A DNA stretch of 64,000 nucleotides from the NCBI RefSeq assembly GCF_001949145.1, contig NW_019091399.1, forward strand, positions 316,859 to 380,858, read 5' to 3'. Within the stretch, counting starts at the first letter, position 1; the number at the start of each line of letters is the position of its first letter. The position numbers and the translations under genes are program-made. Positions 11,801 through 23,800 of the stretch are shown here, piece by piece. The notes beneath the pieces were generated by a model. The model was not told where the DNA came from. It searched no databases and saw only the letters and a list, made by a program, of their open reading frames with translations. This DNA comes from Acanthaster planci. Lineage: Eukaryota > Echinodermata > Asteroidea > Valvatida > Acanthasteridae.

Positions 11801-14800
11801 AGGTCTTTTGTCTTGACTTGTTTGATTGTCGAGAAGTCAAAGAAATAAAATCAAGGAAGTATTGAATAAATGGATTAGAATCTCAGAGGACTAGGCCTTG
11901 TCTGCCCAGAAATGGGAATAATTCATCATGTGGTTTGTATACTATTGGTGCCATTTGTTTTTCCTCCAGGACTTGGAACAAGATTTTGATGAGAAGAACA
12001 AGGAAGTGAAAACCTTAGAGAGTAACACAGTAAAGCGTGACAAAGCAATCCAGGGTCTTGCTGAAACCATCAGGGCAAAGGATAAAGAGGTTTGTTTCAT
12101 GATCACCATTGTATGTCTTAACATTGGTTTATTTTGTCAGGACTGAACTTAAATTCGGCCACTGTCCTTTCTTTTATTGAAATGGTAGTTATTTCTGTGG
12201 GGTAGGCCTGTTCCATGAAATTTGTATTGAAGTTTTTGTTTCAGCACTAACCTTATAAAGTTGGATCTGGAAATATCGGATGTCTGTTTTTAATACCAGA
12301 AATTAAGATTTCCTTTACTCTACACTTTTCAGTCTGAGGAAGCCCTTCCCCTTGAAAAAGGGCTGCTGGTAGCTTAATGGATTCTTTTACAGCAGTTTGG
12401 AAATCCAGAATAAGTCAGTGCAAAAGTGACAAACTTGTCACATGTTACTGTAACGTTTTTACATGTAGTTTGTGCTGTGTATTGTAGATTCGTTTACTGT
12501 GTGATCAAGCTGACGAACGCGAGAATGCCCTCACTCAGGCACGCGAGGCCATGCACAAAGCACAAAGGAACAAATATGAGGTGGGTAGATTCAGACAAAC
12601 TACTAGTAAAAAAGAAATCAACTTGTGAAATTTGAGCATCGCTGAATTGAACCATGCTAGATCTTTCTGGGATGTGCAAAACACGGTCTTCTAGAATGAC
12701 ACAAAATAAATATGTTGTCCTTTTTCAAATGACATTACCACTGATACTTTTTTGTCATCTTCATTGAAAAGTCTTTGAATTTTCTTTTCATCAAAGAGCA
12801 CTTGATTTACTGTCCTTTCACGAACGAACAATGTGGATTTTTAGTTCTAACAATAAATTCCATAAAACCCAATGTGCTCTTTTTATTATATTTTATATTT
12901 TGTCATTCAGTCTTTTCGTTAGATACTTCACTCAGAATACTTCCTCTGCATGTGATATTTTTGTTTAACAACATCATTGTAGTGGGTGGCTGTGGAAGTT
13001 TTTGTTTTACTCTGTTAGGGTATGGAGCAGTACCAGGCTTCCATGGTTGATATGGAAGGGAAGTTGGCTGAACAGAAAGCAAATCTGCATAGCAAGCAAT
13101 TAGAAAATGAGGTAATGTCATTGTGATCTCCTGGCTAAGCTTTTTTTGGCCAAGACACTGTTCTCTAAACTAGGCATGGCGTAGTATCATGCTGTATTCA
13201 GAATGGACAGGGTTATTGCAGTCATTTGCAAAAGTTTAAGACCACCTGGAATTTTATTGGTATTTCTGTCACTGGGCCTGCATTACATTGTCGCATTGAA
13301 TGATTACTTCACATATTTTACAGTGGTGCATAACATCAGTGTAGTGCTATATGCCCATTTGAATGAAAATTTTGCAAAAGCTGGTCTTGTATGACATTTT
13401 GTCTGCAAGGCAGCACGGGTAAAAAACCAGTCTAAGTAATCAGAAATATAGGAGGGCACTAAATATTAGCATTTCAAATCATGGAAATGTAGTCAAATAG
13501 CCGTTTAACCAAGACACGAAGGTTACACACTGAAAATAAACATATAAGTTGCCATGATTGATTATTTTAAGTTTGGTCTTTCTTCACGTTAATGCATTTT
13601 TGTATGGGTGGTCCTAAACTTTTGCAAATGCCTGTTCTAGCATGGGGTGACTTTCAACAGTAAGCATTCAGGAGCATACCACAGTGCTTCATCATATCAA
13701 TTCTGTAATTCAGATCTTGATACATGTACATTATACACTACCACGTTAGAAATCACTTTTGAAGGATTCAAAAACTTCTGCCTGCTAAAACCTAGTCATA
13801 GGGACAAGTTCTGAAAGCAGGTACCGATAGTGATTGATTGTTACCCCTGTGACAAACATTAATTTAAATGAAAATATGCCACTACCTAGGCTTGAATTTG
13901 CATCATTTGTTAGAGTTGCCCACGTCCTCAATGAGTTACACCCTTGTTGTATCTTGAGTTTTGACATTAGTTTCACACCCATAAGTGCGTATTGTCTCTA
14001 TCAAAGTTATGTTATTTGGGTTTTTTCGTAGCGACTGCAAAAATCCCTTGCAAGGAAGCAACAGGAGCTAGAAAGACTGAGGCATGATGGGAATGAAGCA
14101 GAGCAACATTTGAATGACCTGTTGGAGCAACGAGAACTGACCGTCAGGGTATGTATATTGCGTGAATGCAACTTTTCCTCGGAGCAGCTGACTTCCTCCT
14201 TTTTTCACTTTACACTCATGACATTTGAAACTGACAACGCTTTACAAAGTCTTGCAAAGATTGAAATTTCTTCTTTTTTGGTCAAATTCCAAGTTGCATG
14301 CCTGACATTGAGATGGCACTTCACGCGCTAAGAATTTCCAAAGGCAACAGGAATCACTCTATTGAAATTTACGAAGCAGATATATTACTGGCCTTTGATC
14401 CCTTGACCTTTGACCTTCTGTCAGGAGTTGAAAGGTCAGCTGCAGGATGCTAAGCTGAACACTGATGAAAAAGTAGATGCCATAGAGCAGCATTACCAGG
14501 TGAGTCTGTCTGATCAAATAGACCAGCATTGTTTCTAATTAGGAGGCAGTCATTTAGACCTTTTAGCGACCTTTCAGGAGTTTGTCTTGTCTGATATTTT
14601 TGTCCATTCACTCAATACTCAACTCAACATGGATTGTTATTCTTTGTCAGTTTTCTTTTCATTGTTTGGCTGTGAGTTAGCATGATATCTAAACCTTGAT
14701 AAAAAGCACCGAGACACTCGAGAAATCCATATATTGTTAGTGTCGAATACAATCAGCTAATCTTTCTAATTAACCAGTTTCCAAATTTAAAACAAATCAG

Positions 14801-17800
14801 GCAGAATCTTTGCAGAAGTACACAGAAGTAATATTTGTGTAAGAATCATTTATAGTGGCTGAATAAATCTGAAGAGCTAATTGTGAATTTGTGATTGATG
14901 TGACTGTGACTGGCTGGCAGGGATTGTTAGAAGATGCCCAACAACAGCTTCAGAATAAAGACAAGATCATCCAACGATTGACCAAAGGAATCCAGGACAA
15001 AGATAGACTGGTCAAGGTTGGTACCATCTCAGACATAGAACTCTTGGTTTTAACTCCTGAATGGTTATAATCTTCCTTAATTTCTTAAACCTTACTTCTT
15101 CCTGCTCTTATGCACTGAGAATGTAACATTCCCCATGACGCTATCACCAGTAATGTCTGGAACCTGTCTTTTTTATTTTACTCTTTGCAATGCTTGTCCC
15201 AAGCTTCCCCCCCCATATGCCAATCCCAATTAAAAAATTTCACCACATCTTGTAGTACTTGCTTGCTAATGAATAGCTCTTGAAGACTTTTGATATGTAT
15301 TTCAAAGCCATTGCATTATACTGTTGAGTTTGAATGGCTTTTTCTGTACAGTCAAATGTTGCTCAACATTTTTATAACATCTATGACTGACTTTGATTTG
15401 TCTAACACTGCATGTTTGCATTATGCTAACCAAATGATATCTGCATATTGACAGGAATATATGGAACTATCCCGAGATGCTAACAAACCAACTCATGTAA
15501 GTGTGTCATGTGACCAGTGTCATGTGATCAGAGTTAGCCCTAATCTAAGATTTCCAGAAAATGTTCAAACATCCAATTGCCTCTCTTAGATGCAGTGCGA
15601 TGACCTATCTTGCTATTAAAAGAAGCATATCGTATACATTACTTTCCATTGTCTTTAGTAGTCATCCACCACATCCCTTCCTACTCCACCCTACCCCCCC
15701 TTGCTTTCCATTTTGTGGCTTTAAAACCCAAGAAACTTTAGGACAGAGCACTCAAGCATGGGGCCCAGTCATGGATGATTATAAGTTAGGAGTAGCACTG
15801 TAGAGTTTGAATTGTTCTGGTTTGTTTGTGCTGCATGTTCTTTATTCTTGCATATGCGAGTCTGGTACCACAGGACACTAAAAACATTTGAATAAATGTG
15901 TTTTCAGAATTTGTTTCCCTTTTGTATCACAGAGTACAGTTTGTTAATTCAATGAACAGATTTCTTATTGGATAAAAGCAAACATTTTTAAAAGTTGATA
16001 CAACTCCTGTTTTTGTATGTGTAAATAGCCTTTCTGTTTAAAAGTGAAATGTTCTGGTGTTGTCATACAGTCTGTGTACAGTGCATATTTAACTGAATAG
16101 TTTATGATTTTTAAGTTTCTAAAACCTTGCTGCTTTTCGTGTAAATTGAATATTTGATACAATATTCTTTTATTTAGGATGACAATGGTGGAAACAGCGC
16201 TTTGATTCAGACATTGCGAGAGCGACTGAAACAACGAGATAAAGCTGTGGAGGTAATTTGAATGAATTCTCATTGAAGTTTGTATTATATTTGTATTTGA
16301 ATTTTGAATTTTTCACTGTCCAGAAATGTCAGTGTTTCATTTATTTCTCTTTTTTAATGTCCAAAATAGCACCATTTCAAAAAGAATCTTTCCGACCTTC
16401 ATCCTTTGACCTTTAACCTTGCTGCAGGAAGCACTGGAAGAGAAGTTACAAGCTGTAGAAGCTAAGGAGGGTGAGATACGTCAGCTGAGGGCATCACTAC
16501 GAGACAGAGATAGGGAATTGGAGAGAGCAAATAATGACAGCTTAGCCAACCAAGATAAAATCAATGTAAGATCTTCAGTAGAGACATAATATGATTGTCA
16601 TAAATGGGTCATACCTTGGTCAATTAACAGGTTCTCATCTTTCTAATGATTGTACTGTACTGTGTTTTCTTAGAGTTGCTTTCTTTGTCCATCTGATTGC
16701 AGCAACTGCAGAGCAATTTGAAAGAGAAAGAAGCAAAGGCTAGACAACTAGAAGAAGCTGTGGATGCACAGAAGCAAGCTACCAGGGTGAGGAAACAGAG
16801 ACTAGGGGCAAGTCCGGGCACAAACTATAGTTTGACCAGCAGTCAGAACCTTTTTAACAATGCACATGCACAGTTTAGTAACACTCAAGCGACCTTAGTC
16901 AGCCTATTTTTAAAATGTCATGGTTACTCATATTTCACCATTTGCTGCAAATGTCGCAGCGTATACATGGGCATTGAAATCTCGTACCATTATTTTCATG
17001 TGAATGGTTCCCTCTGTAATGATAAATGAAATCAGTTATTGATAACCAGCGTTGCGACCATGCCCTTGGGCCTAGTTCCAAATGGTTGATGAAACTATCC
17101 ATCGTTCGGGCAGTGCTAGTCAAACTATAGTTAACTGTAGTCGTCATTCAAACTTGCCCTAGTCAGATAGGACGGAATGTGAGTCAGAATGCTCAGATGA
17201 AGAAGCATTACTTCTCACATATTGGCTTCAGTTTTCTCTTGCATTTTGGACCGTTCCTCTGGGAAAGCAACAGACAAGTTTCCTAAACAGATTTTCATTA
17301 AAATGGTGGAGATTTGAATGATGACTTGACATCTGGACATTATCTACTTCTTGCTAGGATTCTGAAGATAACCAACGCCGTGCCAATTCTGAGAGGGACA
17401 GCATCATCAAGAAACTGAGACAGTCTCTGGATGCCAAAGAGACTATGCTGAATGAGATGCAGGTTGCTAAGCAACACAAAGATGGAGAGGCTGCTAAGGA
17501 GAGAGATGATGTCATGGAACAACTTAAGATGAGACTCCGAGACAAGGATAAAATGTTAGAGGTGTGTTGGTAGAATAACTAGTCAGTTTTTACTAATTGA
17601 AGTTTCAACTTTTCAAACACATTCACATTTGTAACTGTTGGACAACAAGTTTTTCCAGGTAGACATATTTGTTGTCTTTGAGAAGAGCAATTTTATTTTA
17701 CTCTCACATCTGCAAAAACAAGGATTTGTATTTTGTGTGTCCCAGGATTTCTGAATTGAACTGTCTGTCTATTTGGGGTGTGTAGGAGGTCCTAGCAGAG

Positions 17801-20800
17801 AGGTCACAGGTGGCTTCAGCCAATGAGAGAGCAGCTCAGGATCTGCTGGATACCATCAAGGATAAGGACAACCAAATCAAGGTAGAAAACAAATAGACAG
17901 TACCCTCCTGAAGGATGGTAAGAATTTTCGGGAAGATTTAGGAAGGTTCAGCTTAGTTTCTAGATTAACCTTGGTACTGCTGAGTTTTGGGGTTTAGATT
18001 TATCTTGTACACATTTCAAGTCATTAATTTTTTAATTGTAATTAGGAACTTCATGACAGGCAGAACCGTCTAACTGCCAACAAGAACAACGTCATCAAGG
18101 AACTGCAGAAAGAACTGAATGATAAGGAATACACTGTACAGGTCAGTATCTGACATTTTTATGTGAGTCTATTCATATGAGATTTACATGCACTTCTTCA
18201 AACTGTCTAGAATAACGAATGTACAACTTCTAGCTTGAATACTCACTTAAAAAGACTGATATCGATGGACTGTTCTCTATGTTGAATGTAGCATTTGTCC
18301 TCATGTTTTTTCTCTTTAGGCAGCAGAAGAGACTTTGTGTCGAGCTGAACAAGAGCAAGCCGTGTTACTCAATAAGATGAGGGCAGCCATGGCGGATAAA
18401 GACAAAACTATCCAGGTACACATTGTAACATTTTACTCGCAGTAAGGCCACATCACACTTTCAGTTAGTAATCCACTTGGTTTCTTTGGCAAGACTGCCA
18501 CCACTGGAAACTGGCTGAATACACCAGAGGTTCCTAACTAGGAACATTGTTGTATTTGTTTTCAAGCTGGCATAGTTGGAACATACTAGCAATAAGGAAC
18601 ATGCTAGAACTTGACTTTTTTATCCATAAAACATGTCATGTTCCAAAGAGAGCATTTAGATTGCAATATGTAGTAAGCTTTGTCTGAATGTTGTGCCTGT
18701 GACTGGCAGTAAGGCATGTGGCTGTGGAAGTTGTTTGTTAGAGGCTACGGCTACATAATTCCCATTTCCATGTGTGTTGCCTCTATCCATAGCCATTTGA
18801 TTTATACAAAGTCTGACTAGGCTTCAAGGAATAGACAGCGCAAACACCTGCTTATGGGATCACTGTCTGTACTGCAGGCAACATCTAAGGGTAATCCTTT
18901 GTTCTCAGAAACTGATTGAGAGTGGTCGTGAGAAGGATCGTTTGTTCCATGAGGTTCAGCAGTCGTCTGCCAGACAGAGTCCTAGCCCAACCATGATGGC
19001 TGAACTGGCAGCTCTCAGAGATAAGAATAACGAGCTCAAGAAAACACTCCGAGAAAAAGAAGGTACAACAACATCTGATATCGCCCAGCTGTATCAACCT
19101 TTGACTTTCTTATCTGTATCTGTGAGGTTTGGTACATATCTGCGGATTCTGCACTCAAAAGATTTTGAAGAACATGTGTGAAGTGTTATGCCACTTAGAT
19201 CTGTGGCTTAATTCAGTTTGTTATCATGTACATTCTTGTTTTATCCACTTGATTTTCCAAGGAAAAGAATAAAGAAATCCTCCGGATTTTTGCTGAGTTA
19301 TATTGACCATCTTGACAATCGTGAAGCAGCTTAATATTCTTAGAATTATTGGCACTCTTAAAATAGTTGTTAAACATATAATTTTGAGGATTCAATGACA
19401 TTCTTTATTCTTCCCTCTTTTGGTAGTTGCATTGCATGAATTACAGACTGATCAACCTGATGGTGGATTTGTGGACTCACTCAGGTCAGAACTGGACAAG
19501 AAGAACAAACTCCTGGCTAAGGCAAAGTAAGAACCCATGTATGAACTGTACAGAGAGATTGGCATCAGATCAACTGGCTGTGGCTTGGAGTTGTGTATGT
19601 GTCTATGGGAAATGGTTGCAGCGGCTAGCCAGTGGCTTTCACAAGCTCTAGTGTTATTATCACCCTCAGCCGTAACTTTTGAGCACAGCTTCACAAGCGC
19701 CATAGAAGGGAACATCAGGTTGGAACCCTGGCTGCCAGAGAATTGTGTCTTAGTCTCGGAATGACATGCTGTGACATACACAAGCCGCTAATCAGTTTCC
19801 ACATCAACCATATCTGCTCATTTTTCAAAATAGCCACACCATAGGGAAAACTGCCCGAACCATCTTATAGCATAAGAAGTAGTGACTTTGGCAGGTGTGG
19901 ATAGGTTGATCTGAATTCTGTTGATTTCATTTCAGAGACACCATTGATGCTCTGCAGAGGGATCAAGAAGCAGGGAAACAAATCAAACAAGATATGGTAC
20001 GCATTATGCTATGTCTGAATTATTTGGCTGCGGCTTGGAAATTATACACGACTCTATGTGGAGTGGCTACAGCCATTACCATAGACTCGTGCATAGTTTC
20101 AAGCTGAAGCCAAGTTATTCAGACATAGCCTTTAACTGGTTCCTAAGCAGGTAACAATCTGATTCAAAATGATGTATAGATATGTAATTTTGTCATTCCA
20201 AAAGCTTTTGAAATCTGCAGGCTTTTAGGTTTAATAGTCCAATGCCTTGTAAAGCTACCATGAAATAAATATGGTGTGGGTATTTCTCTTGTTAGAATCG
20301 AAGAATAGCGAACGCAGGTCATTACAACATGAGCATTGCAGTTGGCTGATTGAGTGCAACAATCGACTTCTGTGATTTTTGTTCTCAGAGCAAGCTGCGT
20401 CGTCAGATTATTGAGCTGGAGAGTGAATTACAGGCCAAGCAAGATCACATTGATGCATTGATACACGCAGGCAAAGTCAAGGACAACATAATAAAGGTAA
20501 TGTAGAATCGCCACACTGTACCAGCTTCTAATAATTTAGCTGAAATTTGCTGTTTTCCCCCAACTTTATGAAAAAGCCCTCCAACTGAAATGGCTGAAAA
20601 GGAGAGTAACTTTATTTTTTATTTTAGGAAATTCGTTTGGAGCAAGCCAGTGTTCCTGTCAGAACTGCAGCCATGGGTGGTGAAAACAGTGACAATCAAG
20701 TGAGTTGTCTTCAAAGCTATTAACTATTACCTACCACCATAAAGAGGCCGGAGCAGATTATCTTGATTTTGAAATTTTGCTCTATCAAAAAGTTGTGTTT

Positions 20801-23800
20801 GAGTGCTAGAACTAACCTAGGGAACATTTTTGGCATGGCAAAATTTGGCAGTTGTATGCCACAATGTAACCCTTAATAACTTAGTTCGCTTTATTATTAA
20901 CTTAGGCTTATTTGAGGATCGGCAGTCACATGTCGCATTGTTAGTTTTAACAATAAACGCATATGTTGCCTTGTCTGACAGTGATTTGGGTACCATGTTC
21001 CAAATATAATTGTATCCACCTTTGACCACAGCCAGTGCAATTCCTTTTTACTTATCAGCTTCAGCAGATCCTGCAGGATCAGATGCGTGAGCTGGGCAGA
21101 CTAAGTGATGCCCTTCGTGCCGAGAGGCAACTCTACGTCAACATCACTCAGAGTGGTAGCGGGGATCGAGAGGAAAGTCCTAGACATCGCTCAGCTGATA
21201 GTCTGACTATTGAGTTAGCCGCTGTGCAGGCTCTACGGAGACAACTTGAAGATGGGATCAAGAGAAATGATGCTATGAGGGAACAGTTGGAGAAGCAAAT
21301 GAAACAAGCTGACCAGAGAGGTAAGAGTAACATGATAAAAGATGGCAGCATCGTGGCTCAGTTCCACTCAGTCATTATCTTTCCCTGAATCCTCTCTGTC
21401 ATTGCCTTCTAAATTTTGTTGTCTTGTAGTTCTTGGCTACTAAAGATTTTTAAAATGAAAACTGCATAACTGATTTGACTGTTTAAAATTTCCAGAGGAG
21501 CTTACTTTACTCAATATAATGCCATTCTCAAGAGAAAACAAGCCCAATTGTAATCTTTTTCAGTTTTCGAATCTGAAGGTCTGGAGTATGATTTGATGAA
21601 CATAGAGGTTATCATTTTTTGTCTTGCAGATATGTCTCCTAGTACTGCAGCTCAGCAATCAAAAGAGATGCAGACACTTCGTCATCAATTAGAAGACAGT
21701 AGCCGATGGAATGCATCCTTACAGTCACGTTTAGATGAGATGAGACAGAGGGTTGGAGGGGTTGGTCGGGACTTGGAGCCTGATCAGGCCTCAGGTAATG
21801 ATGATCAGACGTCTTCCTTGTCACAGACAAGTGATTCAGGACAGTTCTCCAGACAGACAGTCCCTGAGCTCCAGCGGGAGGTTGCAAGGTTGAAGACGCA
21901 GCTTCAAGGAGCTGAGGAGCGAAGAAGGTCTCTTGAGGATGCCCTGGATCAGCAGGATGTTGAGAGCCTCCGAAGCATCCCTGGTCAAGAGGAGGACTCA
22001 CCGACGGTAGCTCAAACTAACGCCTACCAGAAACGAATCCAGGAGTTGGAGAGGAAACTAGCCGAGAGTGAGCAGCTCAAGCAAGCAGCTAAGCAGCAGT
22101 TGGAAGCATCGTTACTGAATCAATCCAGAGGAGATGAAGAGGAAGGGCCAGTGATTGCCATCTTGAAGCAGCAACTGGACCAAGCCAAGACCCTCCTTAG
22201 AGAGAAGGACCAGCAACTCCAGCAGAAGGAGCAACAGAATCAAACTCTGAGACATCATCTTGGTATTGGCCCTGACTCTCCTATCCATCCAGGCCGGAGC
22301 ATGCTGGCTACGCTGCATCAAGAGAACTCCAGGCTGCAACAGGAAGGGCAGGACCTGATAGAGAAGAATCAAACATTAGCTCGTCAGCTACAGTCATTGC
22401 AAGCACATTTCAACAAACTCCAACAAGTCAATTCTGCATTACAGCAACAGTTAGAAAATACCCCAGATGTTAGGTCTACGCAGGAAGACCATTTGGTTCC
22501 TGTCCTCAAAAACCAGCTTGATCAAGCAAAGGCTCTGATTCAAGAGAAGGATCGGCAGAACCAAATCCTGAGAGAGATTCTGAGAATCAGTCCTGACACG
22601 CCTGTCGAGGAAGGCAAAGATTTCATTGAGAAGTTGCAAAAACGGAACCAGCACTTGAAGTCCAAGTTGAACCAGGCCCTGCAAGGAATTGAAGATATGA
22701 AAGCCGAACTGGATTCAGTTAACAAGGAGCTTGAGCATTTGAAGCAAGCCACTCCTAGGAGTATCAATCCAGAGATTGGCAGACTCCAGAAGCAGCTGAG
22801 AAATGCACAGAATCTGAACGAACTCTTGAAGAAGCATATTGACTTGAATAGTTCTCAGGATGCAGATCAGCCCCGCTTCAATCCAGAGCTGATAGTAGAC
22901 ATGGCAAAGGAGATTGAACGTCTCCAGGATCAGCTCAGTGAAGCCCAAGACAAGCTTCGAGTTGTTGGACCTCAGACAGGACAGACACAAGTAGACAGCA
23001 GGAGGAGTCCATTAAAGGTTTCTTCAGGTGATGTCAGTGCTCTCACAGCCTTGCGACAGGAGCTTCACCGGTCACAGGCAGAACTTGATGACCTGAAACG
23101 TAAATACCGAACACTTCAAGTTAAACTCCAGGCTACTGAGGGAACAGTACATCACCAAGCTGCCCGCATTAACCGTTATCGTAGAGAGATGCATAACGCT
23201 GGTTTGGCTCCCCCGTCAACTCCAAAGAGAGTTCACAGCGACTCAAATTTATTACACAGCAGTACTTCCTTGGGTGGTCCACGTGGATTGTCAGGTATTA
23301 CCCTTGGAATGTTTGAAGAAGGTGACAGCTCTGCATCCAGTCCCTGTCCATCAGAGAGAGGTCTGGATGAGGAGTCATTTAGTGAATTCGGAAATACTAA
23401 CAATGTGGAGGACCTGAAAGAGCAAATAACGTTGCTGAAAAACCAAGTTGACCGATACAAGCGCATCATCAGACACCTCCAGAGACGTCTTCGGAGTGAG
23501 GAGCGGTCGCGGAGTCCCAACAGAGCTCCAAGTCCCATGAGTGAAAGCAGCTCAAGTGGATGGTTTGAACTTACAGCCAATCAAGATGCCTTTGAGCGGC
23601 TCAAGCAGGAGGTTGAAAACTTGCAGGCACAGCTTCAGGAAACAAATGATGTCAATGCAACCCTCAAGACGATGAACAGTCAGCTGCAAGAACAGCTCCA
23701 GGTTGTTGATGCTGCTGCAGCCTCCAGGGGGCGCTGCATCAGCGATGAAATGCTGAAAGCTCAAGGAGAGGAGACAGAGCTGCTTAAAAAGCAGTTGCAT

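Noticed and set aside
13203-13394. 63-codon plus-strand frame
   Set aside because: It lies inside the Tc1-like MITE and encodes nothing recognisable.
19537-19781. Overlapping 75- and 109-codon frames on both strands
   Set aside because: Intronic, no acceptor or donor, and partly within fold-back-like sequence.
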